Part shown: positions 1 to 10,559 of the stretch, piece by piece | Numbering within the stretch: the stretch's first letter is position 1 | Layout of the letters: the number at the start of each line of letters is the position of its first letter | NCBI GenBank assembly: GCA_937910905.1 | Contig: CALEPV010000092.1 | Location: forward strand, 1 to 35,488 | DNA: 35,488 nucleotides | Origin: an uncultured Prevotellaceae bacterium | GTDB taxonomy: Bacteria; Bacteroidota; Bacteroidia; Bacteroidales; Bacteroidaceae | Direction of reading: 5' to 3' | Made by a program: the position numbers and the translations under genes | The notes under the pieces: model-generated | Told to the model about the DNA's origin: nothing | Seen by the model: the letters and a program-made list of their open reading frames with translations, nothing else | Databases searched by the model: none

Positions 1-206
1 TGACGAAGCTCACCGTCACTGCCCTCGATGCCAACGACAACACCGTGAAGGAGCGAGTCTTTGAGAACGTCCCCGTCACCCGCAACCAGATTACCCGCTA
101 CACCGGCAGTTTTTTCGGTAGTGGCGGCAGCGGCGGCTCGTCCGACGGCGCCTTCCGCCTGACCGCCGATCCCGACTGGGACTGCGTGAACGGCTATACG
201 TTCTAA
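1..206 (+). CDS. C-terminus of a fimbrillin/Mfa-like surface protein (partial)
   Basis: Open at the left edge; the frame begins at base 3 and ends at TAA 204-206, giving 67 residues. The tail has a beta-strand pattern with VFENVPVTRNQITRYTG, then a Gly/Ser-rich loop, then FRLTADPDWD and GYTF. An ENVP.xRNxxTxxxG stretch followed by a short strand with a buried Asp is typical of the C-terminal beta sandwich of Bacteroidales fimbrillin-like or Mfa2/FimB-like surface lipoproteins. The family call is from remembered similarity of the tail only, because the N-terminus and any lipobox lie outside the window. A terminator-like hairpin follows at 274-308. Confidence 0.5.
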   Translation, partial: TKLTVTALDANDNTVKERVFENVPVTRNQITRYTGSFFGSGGSGGSSDGAFRLTADPDWDCVNGYTF

Positions 207-273
207 TGGCCTTTTGGCATTTAGTTCTTCGCAAGCAAGCTTGATAAAGACATAAAAGGTCTGACTCTTTAGA

Positions 274-308
274 GAATGGAGGCTGAGCAACATACTCAAC
301 CTCCATTC
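274..308 (+). terminator. Rho-independent terminator-like hairpin after the fimbrillin-like gene
   Basis: GAATGGAGGCTGAG (274-287) pairs with CTCAACCTCCATTC (295-308) with one mismatch and a 7-nt loop, followed by TTCAATTAT. It lies 68 bases after the stop. The T-tract is weak. Confidence 0.6.
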
Positions 309-470
309 TTCAATTATATAGCCATGAAGATAGCACAAACATCCTGTTTTTGTGGTTTACAAAAGTTAAATACGTTAAATCTTTATCATTTTCAACCCCT
401 GTTGAATCTACACCATCACTTTCCTACCGTTTAACATGTAAATAGCTGAAATAAAGCGGCTTGCAAATAC
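309..470. other. AT-rich junction DNA in front of the BspA repeat ORF
   Basis: No convincing gene or TAnnTTTG promoter was found here. The stretch is AT-rich compared with its flanks and contains a small perfect hairpin (TTCAAC 391-396, GTTGAA 401-406). It runs directly into the middle of a leucine-rich-repeat unit at about 471, with no signal-peptide coding region between. Confidence 0.45.
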
Positions 471-815
471 TCTGGTTGCACCGGCCTTACCTCAGTCACT
501 ATCCCCAATTCCGTGACGAGTATAGGAACGTCTGTTTTCTCTGGTTGCACCGGCCTTACCTCAGTCACTATCCCCAATTCCGTGACGAGCATCGGAACGT
601 CTGTTTTCTCTGGTTGCACCGGCCTAACCTCAGTCACTATCCCCAATTCCGTGACGAGCATCGGAGGGTATGCTTTCTATGGTTGCACTGGCCTAACCTC
701 AGTCACTATCCCCAATTCCGTGAGGAGAATCGGAGGGGGATGCTTCAGTGATTGCACCGGCCTGACCTCAGTCACTATCCCCAATTCCGTGTGGAGCATC
801 GGAGGGTATGCTTTT
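471..815 (+). repeat. Five tandem 69-bp leucine-rich-repeat coding units
   Basis: Units start at 471, 540, 609, 678 and 747, followed by a degenerate sixth from about 816. Each encodes a 23-residue BspA-type LRR with core SGCTGLTSVTIPNSVTSIG. The first two differ at only about 2 of 69 positions and the third is close to them, which points to recent tandem duplication or conversion. Units 4 to 6 diverge progressively. Confidence 0.9.
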
Positions 816-1553
816 GGTGGCTGTAGCAACCTAACCATAGTTTCTTTAGGAGAAGGATTGATACAAATTGGTACCGAATCTTTTGCAAACTGTCCGGAAT
901 TGACTGATGTCTATTGCTATGCTGAAAATGTCCCTGCTGCGGGAGCAGATGCTTTTCAGGGTTCTTATATAAATGGCGCTACGCTCCATGTCCCTGCAGC
1001 CTCTGTTGCTGCCTATAAGGCTGCATTCCCTTGGAGTGGATTCAAGGAGATTGTGGCACTTGAAGGAAAACCTGTAGAAACACCCAAGTGCGCGGCACCA
1101 GCCATTAGTTATGCCAACGGCAAACTGACGTTCAGCAGCGAAACCGAAGGGGCAGAGTTCATTTCAAGCGTGACTGACTCAGATATAAAAAATTATTATG
1201 AGGCAGAGATACAACTTTCGGCTACCTATGACATTTCCGTTTATGCGACTAAAGTTGGCTACGACAACAGCGATACCATAACCGCTACCCTCTATTTCAC
1301 CTCTGCTTCGCTGAACGCCCCTTCAGGAATATCGTCTGCAAAGGCAACGGCTGCCGTTCTGATTCAGAGGCAGGGAAGCACCCTTCATGTCACGGGTGTG
1401 GAAGAGGGCACAGATGTTGATGTCTTCACTCTCGATGGCGGCCACATCGGCCACAGCAAGAGTTCTGGCGGCACAGCAGATATCGAACTCAATGGAGTGA
1501 ACAAGATTGTGATCGTCAAGGTCGGCAATGCATCGATAAAAGTAAGACCTTAG
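513..1553 (+). pseudogene. BspA-like leucine-rich-repeat surface protein, 5'-truncated
   Basis: The open frame runs from the stop at 447-449 to TAG 1551-1553. The only start-like codon is GTG 513, inside the first full repeat, with no ribosome binding site and no signal peptide. From that codon there are 346 residues: about five 23-residue LRR_5 repeats (1-115), the usual LRR cap ending in a VPAASVAAYKAAFPW segment (to about 180), a fibronectin-like beta domain (about 190-270), and a C-terminal beta domain with VDVFTLDGGHIG and IVIVKVGNASIKV that resembles a type IX secretion or related surface-sorting tail. The family normally has an N-terminal signal peptide, so this is read as a remnant or silent cassette. 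Its stop overlaps the queC stop tail to tail (1550-1553). The family call is firm; expression is doubtful. Confidence 0.7.
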
Positions 1554-2224
1554 ACAGAACTATTTCTTGCCAAATACTTCTCCAGCCCTTGTCGCCTCAG
1601 CGTGCAGGCAGGGCAATGTCCGCAACCGTCGCCCACAACGCCATTGTAGCAGGTGAGGGTCTTGGTGCGTACCAGGTCCAGCACACCCAACTCGTCGGCC
1701 AGCGCCCACGTCTGGCATTTGTCTATCCACATCAGCGGGGTGTGAATCACGAACTGCTCGTCCATGCCGAGGTTCAGCGTCACATTCAGCGACTTGATGA
1801 ACGCATCGCGGCAGTCGGGATAGCCGCTGTAGTCGGTCTGCGACACGCCTGTCACCAGATGGAATATGCCTCGTTCACGTGCCAGCACAGCAGCCATGCT
1901 TAAGAAGAACAGGTTACGCCCAGGCACGAAGGTGTTTGGCAGACCGCCAGCCGGCTTCTCCGTATCCATCACGGCAGAAGCATCCGTGAGCGAGTTGTGC
2001 CCCAGCTGCCCAATGAAGCTCACATCCATCGAGTGCCACTCCACCTCAGCCTCCTCGGCTATGGCGCGGGCACACTCCACCTCCTTCACGTGGCGCTGAC
2101 CATATATAAATGTCAGCGCCACCACACGCTTGAAGTGCCGCTTCGCCCAGAAGAGGCACGTAGTGCTGTCCTGTCCGCCGGAGAAGACAACGAGGCAGGA
2201 GGACTCTCTTTTAAAACACTCCAT
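1550..2224 (-). CDS. queC: QueC, 7-cyano-7-deazaguanine (preQ0) synthase
   Basis: This 224-residue protein has the usual QueC length. It converts 7-carboxy-7-deazaguanine to preQ0 with ATP and ammonia in cytoplasmic queuosine biosynthesis. Visible features are the N-type ATP pyrophosphatase loop SGGQDST (15-21), the FVPGRN segment, and the C-terminal zinc-binding Cys cluster CGHCPAC near residue 200. It starts at ATG 2224 and overlaps the 3' end of the upstream transporter by 14 bases, so the two are co-transcribed and probably translationally coupled. The pair sits behind a preQ1-I riboswitch. No queD, queE or queF is present in the window. Confidence 0.96.
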   Translation of the reverse strand: MECFKRESSCLVVFSGGQDSTTCLFWAKRHFKRVVALTFIYGQRHVKEVECARAIAEEAEVEWHSMDVSFIGQLGHNSLTDASAVMDTEKPAGGLPNTFVPGRNLFFLSMAAVLARERGIFHLVTGVSQTDYSGYPDCRDAFIKSLNVTLNLGMDEQFVIHTPLMWIDKCQTWALADELGVLDLVRTKTLTCYNGVVGDGCGHCPACTLRRQGLEKYLARNSSV

Positions 2225-2882
2225 ACCTCACTCCTTCATCATACGCATCCATCTGCTCATGCTCCTTCAGCCAGTGCACGGCACGGATGGTCAGCGGCAG
2301 GCACACCACCTCGTAGAGCGTCTTGACCACCACCTGCGACACCACCATCAGCCCCAGGTTCTGTGCGGGCACTATGCTGCCCAGGGCTATCGGGAAGAAC
2401 ACCAGCGAGTCAGCCAGCTCACCAGCCACAGTACTCAGTATGGCGCGGGCAGAGAAGTGCCGTCCATGATGAAGCAGCTTCATGCGGCTCATCACGTAGG
2501 CATTCAGGAACGAACCTACGAGGAAGGCGGCAAACGATGCCATCACCACACGAGGAGCCAACCCGAACAGCGCATGAAAGCCCTCTTGATTCTGCCAGTA
2601 AGGTGCGCCAGGCATGAGGTCTGCCAGCCATGCCAGCAGTACGAACATGAAGTTCATCACGAAGCCCGTCCAGATGATCAGCTTAGCACGCTGATAGCCC
2701 CACACCTCGGTGATGCAGTCATTGACTATATAGCTTATTGGGAACACCAGCACGCCAGTGGTCAGGTTCAAGAAGCCGAACTCGATTTGCTTTGTTGCCA
2801 AGAGGTTCGCCAGAATCAGGCAAACGCAGAATGTGACGCCAAGCAACATGAACGTCACACTAACAGTGTTGTTCTTACTCAT
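2211..2882 (-). CDS. yhhQ: YhhQ-family queuosine precursor transporter
   Basis: This 223-residue integral membrane protein belongs to the YhhQ/COG1738 family, which imports queuosine precursors (preQ0/preQ1). About six hydrophobic segments are visible, along with conserved TGVLVFPISYIVNDCITEVWGY and a C-terminal ELADSLVFFPIAL segment with an acidic residue inside a membrane helix. ATG 2882 (MSKNN) is preferred over a GTG at 2915 because it follows AAGGA at 2885-2889, and because the GTG would lie inside the riboswitch aptamer. It is the first gene of a two-gene operon with queC, so import and synthesis of the same pathway are controlled together. Confidence 0.93.
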   Translation of the reverse strand: MSKNNTVSVTFMLLGVTFCVCLILANLLATKQIEFGFLNLTTGVLVFPISYIVNDCITEVWGYQRAKLIIWTGFVMNFMFVLLAWLADLMPGAPYWQNQEGFHALFGLAPRVVMASFAAFLVGSFLNAYVMSRMKLLHHGRHFSARAILSTVAGELADSLVFFPIALGSIVPAQNLGLMVVSQVVVKTLYEVVCLPLTIRAVHWLKEHEQMDAYDEGVRYGVF

Positions 2883-2885
2883 AAT

Positions 2886-2920
2886 CCTTGTTTTTTGAAA
2901 GGGGTTACCAAGCACCCTTG
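2886..2920 (-). promoter_or_regulatory. preQ1-I riboswitch aptamer controlling the transporter-queC operon
   Basis: On the minus strand, AAGGG (2919-2915) pairs with CCCTT (2903-2899) to form P1, closing the loop TGCTTGGTAAC. An A-rich tail AAAAAACAAGG (2896-2886) follows. Loop CTTG (2912-2909) can pair with tail CAAG (2890-2887) to form the H-type pseudoknot. The GGG...TAACCCC plus AAAACAAGG pattern closely matches the published Thermoanaerobacter tengcongensis preQ1-I aptamer. The tail overlaps the AAGGA ribosome binding site just before ATG 2882, so ligand should block translation. The downstream genes are queuosine genes, which independently supports the call. Confidence 0.82.
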
Positions 2921-2957
2921 CCCGACGGCTACACCTCGCCCCGTCTCAAAGCGGCTG

Positions 2958-2965
2958 CAAAGGTA
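2958..2965 (-). promoter_or_regulatory. Bacteroidota -7 box (TACCTTTG) for the queuosine operon
   Basis: TACCTTTG on the minus strand matches TAnnTTTG exactly. The predicted start near 2951 gives a leader of about 70 nt that contains the complete preQ1-I aptamer. No clear -33 TTTG was seen. Confidence 0.65.
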
Positions 2966-3370
2966 CAACATAATTCTTGAACGCCACTTCACGATGACAG
3001 AAAAAACACCACTCACCGACATATTCATCAAACCTGTTCATCAAACCTTCACCAAGCCTTAGAAAAACCACCTTTCTTGGAACGCCTTATGCTATTGAAC
3101 ATCTTTTGTGCAATTATTTCCGTTCTACTTCTTCACTTTTAACCAAAATTACGACCTTTGTCATCGGCTCTTTACGTTTTGGTCGGATTTGGCATCGCAG
3201 ACGCGCTCTGTACAGCCTCATCACCACAACAGCCCACGCCGAGCCAAAGGACAGCTTTGCCACCACAGGCCCAGCAACGTCCGAGGCGGGCTATGGGCGG
3301 GAATGAAAAGTGCCTTTTCCTTTGGTCGAATAATTGTCGAATTGTAAATGGTATAATCGTCAAAATGCAC
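2966..3370. other. Gene-free intergenic stretch of about 400 bases
   Basis: No reading frame with family features was found. One frame that runs into the DUF362 gene crosses that gene's promoter and looks artefactual. A promoter-like ACGACCTTTG occurs on the plus strand around 3147-3157, so a small RNA is possible, but no clear fold or terminator was identified. Confidence 0.35.
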
Positions 3371-3378
3371 TATCTTTG
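3371..3378 (+). promoter_or_regulatory. -7 box (TATCTTTG) for the DUF362 gene
   Basis: Exact TAnnTTTG match 28 bases upstream of ATG 3407. Its position shows that longer upstream frames are not part of the gene. Confidence 0.7.
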
Positions 3379-3406
3379 CCCGCACAAACATAAAGCATCA
3401 CATATT

Positions 3407-4366
3407 ATGAAGAAGAGTCTGCTGGTATTATGTGCGCTGATGGCATCGTTGATGGCCTCGGCACAGAGCAAAGTGTATTTCACCAAGGAGATAACGCCGG
3501 AGTCGCTGCTGCGCATCTATCAGGCGCTGGGCGTTGAGGCGACAGGACGCGTAGCCGTGAAGATCTCGACAGGCGAGGGTGGCAACACCCACTACCTGAA
3601 GCCGCCATTCATCCGTCCGCTGGTGGAGGCAGTGAACGGCACCATCGTGGAGTGCTGCACAGCCTACGGCGGCACACGCCAGGACCCGAGGCGGCACTGG
3701 GAGACCATACATGAGCACGGCTTCGACAGCATCTTCGCCGTGGACCTGATGGACGAGTTCGGTGAGATACGCATCCCCATCCAGGACAAGAAGCACCTGA
3801 CGTACGACATCGTGGGCGAGCATCTGGCCAACTACGACTTTATGATAAACCTCGCCCACTTCAAGGGGCACGCCATGGGCGGCTTCGGAGGAGTGATGAA
3901 GAATGCATCGATAGGTGTGGCATCGGCAAACGGCAAGGCTTATATCCACTCTGCCGGCAAGACCACCGACCCGAAACTGACATGGACACCCGACTACATC
4001 GCAGCCGGCCCGACGCAGGATCTGTTCCTCGAGTCGATGGCAGCAGCTGCGCAGGCCGTTCACAACTACTTCGACGGGCGCGTGGTATACATCAACGTGA
4101 TGAACAATATGTCGGTGGATTGCGACTGCGACGGCCATCCCGCCAGGCCCGAACTGCAGGACATGGGCATCATGGCCAGCCTCGACCCTGTGGCTGTTGA
4201 CCAAGCCTGCCTTGACAAGGTGTTCAACTATCAAGGCCGCCCCGGCGACGACAATAGACCGCTCATACAGCGCATCAACCGTCAGCACGGCACCTACATC
4301 ACCGACTATGCCGAGCAGATTGGCTTCGGCTCAAAGGCCTACGAGCTGATAGACATCGACAAGTAG
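3407..4366 (+). CDS. Exported DUF362 domain protein
   Basis: This 319-residue protein starts MKKSLLVLCALMASLMASAQ, a clear Sec signal peptide with cleavage after ASA. The rest is a DUF362 domain: a VAVKISTGEGGNTHYLKPPF strand, CCTAYGG, then DFMINLAHFKGHAMGGFGGVMKNASIGVAS, and near the C-terminus DCDCDGHPARPELQDMGIMASLDPVAVDQA. DUF362 proteins are often fused to or partnered with ferredoxin-type iron-sulphur domains. The Cys pair in DCDCDG could bind metal, but no ferredoxin motif is present. Exact activity is unknown. It is monocistronic and ends 8 bases before the convergent yraN. Confidence 0.9.
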   Translation: MKKSLLVLCALMASLMASAQSKVYFTKEITPESLLRIYQALGVEATGRVAVKISTGEGGNTHYLKPPFIRPLVEAVNGTIVECCTAYGGTRQDPRRHWETIHEHGFDSIFAVDLMDEFGEIRIPIQDKKHLTYDIVGEHLANYDFMINLAHFKGHAMGGFGGVMKNASIGVASANGKAYIHSAGKTTDPKLTWTPDYIAAGPTQDLFLESMAAAAQAVHNYFDGRVVYINVMNNMSVDCDCDGHPARPELQDMGIMASLDPVAVDQACLDKVFNYQGRPGDDNRPLIQRINRQHGTYITDYAEQIGFGSKAYELIDIDK

Positions 4367-4374
4367 AACGGCCT

Positions 4375-4737
4375 TCATTTCAGGTCCCAGATACTCTCAT
4401 GCCAGCGTATCTCAGGCTGCATCCCCTCGCCTTGGCTGACAATGGCGATGGCGGAGTAGCAGGCCGGCATGAGTGAGGGATGCTCAAGCTTCCATGCCAT
4501 CATAGCGCGCCACATGAGGGCGCGCTTTTTTGGTGTGATGGCATCTTCGGCATTCCACTTCACGCCGTGGCGTGTCTTCACTTCGATGAAGTACAGCACG
4601 CCGTCCTTTGTAGCAATGATGTCTATCTCCTTGTGCTCATGTCGCCAGTTGCGCGCCAGCAGTTCGTAGCCTTGCTGCTGCAGATAGCCGGCCGCCACCT
4701 CCTCGCCCCACTTGCCGAATTCATTATGTAAAGCCAT
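4375..4737 (-). CDS. yraN: YraN/UPF0102 family endonuclease-like protein
   Basis: This 120-residue protein is typical of UPF0102. It has NEFGKWGEEVAAGYLQQQGYELLARNWR at the start, then KEIDIIATKDGVLYFIEVKTR, the E..D...EVK arrangement of a restriction-endonuclease-like fold; the Glu, Asp and Lys of the active-site pattern are all present. Cellular function is not settled in this family. ATG 4737 is chosen over an upstream codon at 4788 because the family starts at this position and the promoter box at 4761-4768 lies between the two. Confidence 0.9.
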   Translation of the reverse strand: MALHNEFGKWGEEVAAGYLQQQGYELLARNWRHEHKEIDIIATKDGVLYFIEVKTRHGVKWNAEDAITPKKRALMWRAMMAWKLEHPSLMPACYSAIAIVSQGEGMQPEIRWHESIWDLK

Positions 4738-4760
4738 GATGCTCTTGTCGTTTGTTAATG

Positions 4761-4768
4761 CAAAGTTA
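4761..4768 (-). promoter_or_regulatory. -7 box (TAACTTTG) for yraN
   Basis: Exact TAnnTTTG match on the minus strand, 23 bases upstream of ATG 4737. A TTTG lies about 17 bases further upstream, slightly closer than the usual -33 spacing. Confidence 0.65.
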
Positions 4769-4874
4769 CGCAAAAACGGTTGTAACAAACGAGTGATTTC
4801 GGAAGATTAATGCAGAATGATCGTAAAAAGCAAAATTCGACTGTTTCAAGCGGTATTATGTAAATTCAAATCAC

Positions 4875-4882
4875 GACCTTTG
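4875..4882 (+). promoter_or_regulatory. Probable -7 box (GACCTTTG) for the TtcA-family gene
   Basis: One mismatch to TAnnTTTG, 34 bases upstream of ATG 4917. The same CGACCTTTG form appears in front of other stretches in this window (around 3148), so it may be a tolerated variant. Confidence 0.4.
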
Positions 4883-4916
4883 CAGCACAAAAGCATCAAG
4901 CAAAGGCGACACAAAG

Positions 4917-5642
4917 ATGAAGGACATAGAGCGACGCATAGAGTGGCGGTTTAGGAAGGCTTTGAGGGACTATCGCCTCATCGAGGATGGCGACCACGTG
5001 CTGGTGGCTCTGTCGGGCGGCAAGGACTCGTTGCTGCTGCTGGAGCTGCTGGCCAGGCGCAGCCGTGTGTTCATGCCTCGGTTCAGCGTCAGCGCCGTGC
5101 ATGTGAGGATGGAGAACATCGGCTATCGGACCGACACTACCTGTCTGCAGCAGTTCTGCGACGAGCTTGGCATCAAGCTGCACATAGTCACCACCTGCTT
5201 CGAGACAAGGCAGACTTCTCAATCGCCAGGCTCCGATGCCTGGCGCAAGCAGAAGACTCCCTGCTTCCTCTGCTCGTGGTACCGCCGCAAGGAGATATTC
5301 AACCTGGCGCAACAGCTGGGATGCAGCAAGATTGCTCTGGGGCATCATCAGGACGACATCATACACACAGCCCTGATGAACCTCACCTACGAGGGTCGCT
5401 TCGAGGGTATGCAGCCCAAGCTGAAACTGGACCGTATGCCCCTGATCATCATCCGCCCTTTGGCCTTGGAGCACGAAAGCGACATCCGCGCATATGCCGA
5501 GAGCCGCAAGTACCCGAAGCTCATCAAGCTGTGTCCCTACGAGCACGACACCCGTCGCACCAGCATAGCGCACCTCTTCTCCGAAATGGAGAGGTTGAAC
5601 CCAGAGGCACGCTATTCCTGCTGGCACGCGCTGGGATTTTGA
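4917..5642 (+). CDS. ttcA: TtcA-family tRNA 2-thiolation enzyme
   Basis: This 241-residue PP-loop ATPase has the P-loop SGGKDS (33-38), the CFLC pair (C116, C119), a third Cys at C206 (LCPYE), and the GHHQDDIIHTALMN segment typical of TtcA/TtuA-group enzymes. TtcA uses a 4Fe-4S cluster held by three Cys to put sulphur on C32 of some tRNAs. All three Cys expected from that model are present. Bacteroidota members are shorter than the E. coli enzyme and exact tRNA specificity is unproven. It is a single gene followed by a hairpin at 5672-5710. Confidence 0.85.
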   Translation: MKDIERRIEWRFRKALRDYRLIEDGDHVLVALSGGKDSLLLLELLARRSRVFMPRFSVSAVHVRMENIGYRTDTTCLQQFCDELGIKLHIVTTCFETRQTSQSPGSDAWRKQKTPCFLCSWYRRKEIFNLAQQLGCSKIALGHHQDDIIHTALMNLTYEGRFEGMQPKLKLDRMPLIIIRPLALEHESDIRAYAESRKYPKLIKLCPYEHDTRRTSIAHLFSEMERLNPEARYSCWHALGF

Positions 5643-5671
5643 GCATTTCAGCGCACTTGGCTGCCCAACCT

Positions 5672-5710
5672 ACAGGTACATAAGAGTGGCCACGCCACTA
5701 TTGTATCTGT
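5672..5710 (+). terminator. Stem-loop downstream of the ttcA-like gene
   Basis: Inner stem AGTGGC (5685-5690) / GCCACT (5694-5699) with a 3-nt loop, extended by ACAGGTACA (5672-5680) / TGTATCTGT (5702-5710) with one G-T pair. There is no T-run, so it could be a terminator or a 3' stabiliser. Confidence 0.5.
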
Positions 5711-5754
5711 GCAACACGCTATAAGTCTAACATTTAACCAAAATTCTTCTACGC

Positions 5755-6387
5755 ATGAAAGCGATTAAATCTACAATGGTGCTGATTGCATACTTATTCG
5801 TCATTAGGTCAGCACATGCGCAAAACTTCTACTCATCAAGCGAGGTCACCCTTGAATGGAAGTATTGGACAGATGACAACAGCTGGGATTACCTAATACA
5901 GAATGGGAAGCCTGTGACAATCAGCTGCGCACCTAGATTAGACAGCGAAAGCATCTCATTAACGTATCCTACTGAGATTATTGCAACCTACATAAGGGCT
6001 AACAAATTCCTGGTTATATCGTTCTCAAATAATCTTGGAATACGTCTAAGAGAAGGGTACTCAGCAAAGAGCTTCGAAAGGCTAAACACCATTATGTCGT
6101 ATGTACAGGAGCAAAGCTGGTTTGAGATAGACTTTGAGCATATTGTCTATGAGCCATCTTTTGACAGGATAATGATACCTTGCGGCATTGACTACAACGG
6201 TCTCCATAACGCCTTGTGCATAGACTTCATCACCTCAACAGCTGTGAAATCCATGACACAGGACAGCAGCAATAGTGAAATTCGCTACTATGATATGACA
6301 GGTAAATGCGTAGAGCTCGATGATGTGAAAGGGCAAATAGTCATTCAAACAAACGGCAATACATCGGTCAAGTTTCTGAACAGATAG
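5755..6387 (+). CDS. Exported protein of unknown function with sorting-tail-like C-terminus
   Basis: This 210-residue protein has a signal peptide (MKAIKSTMVLIAYLFVIRSAHAQ, cleavage after AHA). The body is beta-rich and matches no family I recognise. The last 35 residues (IRYYDMTGKCVELDDVKGQIVIQTNGNTSVKFL) follow the pattern YDxxGKxV...KGxxIIxxNGxxxKxL seen in many Bacteroidales exported proteins and resembling type IX sorting domains. It heads a lower-GC group with two small membrane proteins downstream (33 and 9 bases between genes), probably one transcript. Function is unknown. Confidence 0.75.
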   Translation: MKAIKSTMVLIAYLFVIRSAHAQNFYSSSEVTLEWKYWTDDNSWDYLIQNGKPVTISCAPRLDSESISLTYPTEIIATYIRANKFLVISFSNNLGIRLREGYSAKSFERLNTIMSYVQEQSWFEIDFEHIVYEPSFDRIMIPCGIDYNGLHNALCIDFITSTAVKSMTQDSSNSEIRYYDMTGKCVELDDVKGQIVIQTNGNTSVKFLNR

Positions 6388-6420
6388 CCTGACATACCTA
6401 AACATAACTATCATACCACT

Positions 6421-6618
6421 ATGAGAATCAAGACTGCAACACTACTGGGGTTGATTGGAGCTATCCTCAGCATCCTAATTACATTGTACTACCTGATACA
6501 CAACTTCATGTGCCTTCCTTTATCCGAAGGTATGTACATCTGCACTACCATTCTTAGTATCTTATCCGAGGCCACGCTGGCAATCTTCTTCTACACTTTA
6601 TACATGAACCAAAAGTAA
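6421..6618 (+). CDS. Small two-helix membrane protein, unknown function
   Basis: This 65-residue protein has two hydrophobic segments, about residues 5-26 (TATLLGLIGAILSILITLYYLI) and 39-60 (YICTTILSILSEATLAIFFYTL). A Lys/Arg-containing N-terminus suggests N-in. It sits 33 bases after the exported-protein gene and 9 bases before the next small membrane protein. It matches no family I recognise; co-directional spacing and AT-rich codon use link the three genes. Confidence 0.6.
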   Translation: MRIKTATLLGLIGAILSILITLYYLIHNFMCLPLSEGMYICTTILSILSEATLAIFFYTLYMNQK

Positions 6619-6627
6619 TCATCACAC

Positions 6628-6945
6628 ATGGAAGAAAATGTTAATGATGCACTGGGAATACTCCCTGCAGAGAATAGTGTAACACCACAAACAACGGAAC
6701 AGAATGCAGATAACAACAATGCTGAGAATACCCTCTCAACGATTGCAATGATTATTTTAATCGTCGGAATCTCAGCTGCTGTTGTATGCCTGCTTTCACT
6801 TACCACAATAGACGGCGAGTTCAACCCTGCCGGATTAGGGCTATCTGTGCTGATTCTCCTTTCCACACTAATCAGCTATAGCATAATGACAGTGCTTGCA
6901 AACATATCATTGACACTGAAGGACATCAACAAGAAGATTGAGTAG
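6628..6945 (+). CDS. Small membrane protein with polar N-terminal arm, unknown function
   Basis: This 105-residue protein has a Glu/Asn/Thr-rich N-terminal arm (1-35) and two membrane segments, about 38-59 (TIAMIILIVGISAAVVCLLSL) and 69-93. It ends in a charged tail LKDINKKIE. It is the last gene of the AT-richer trio and lies before a bidirectional hairpin at 6969-6996 shared with the end of secA. Family not recognised. Confidence 0.6.
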   Translation: MEENVNDALGILPAENSVTPQTTEQNADNNNAENTLSTIAMIILIVGISAAVVCLLSLTTIDGEFNPAGLGLSVLILLSTLISYSIMTVLANISLTLKDINKKIE

Positions 6946-6968
6946 CGACGATACCAAATCACATGGTA

Positions 6969-6996
6969 AAGGCGGGGGCTATAGAACCTCCGCCTT
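6969..6996. terminator. Bidirectional terminator hairpin between the small-membrane-protein genes and secA
   Basis: AAGGCGGGGG (6969-6978) pairs with CCTCCGCCTT (6987-6996) with one mismatch and an 8-nt loop. It lies between two convergent genes. Confidence 0.7.
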
Positions 6997-7024
6997 CGCT
7001 TGTACAAATGTGATGTGGATGTGC

Positions 7025-10474
<3,450 letters not shown>

Positions 10475-10490
10475 CTATTTATTTTGATTG

Positions 10491-10548
10491 TAGTTCGTTA
10501 ATACGTTATTGCGTTATTGAATTACGTTATTTCGTTATTACGTTATTG
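10491..10548 (-). repeat. Array of six AATAACG-type heptamers in the secA leader
   Basis: On the minus strand AATAACG recurs five times, plus one variant ATTAACG, in two blocks of three with 8-base spacing and a 13-base step between blocks. The array fills most of the 85 bases between the stop of the phosphatase-like gene and ATG of secA. It is not coding and has no TAnnTTTG box. Confidence 0.75.
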
Positions 10549-10559
10549 CTATTGGGAAA

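Noticed and set aside
324..434. 36-codon frame starting at ATG 324 upstream of the BspA repeats
   Set aside because: No signal peptide or family features, no ribosome binding site, and out of register with the repeat frame.
2883..2915. Longer start (GTG 2915) for the queuosine precursor transporter
   Set aside because: It lies inside the preQ1-I aptamer; ATG 2882 follows an AAGGA site and fits the family start.
3158..3406. N-terminal extension of the DUF362 frame by 83 residues
   Set aside because: It crosses the -7 box at 3371-3378 and lacks family features; the signal peptide begins at ATG 3407.
3428..4288. Minus-strand 286-codon frame opposite the DUF362 gene
   Set aside because: Composition is that of the complement of the DUF362 gene; His/Val/Cys-rich product with no recognisable domains.
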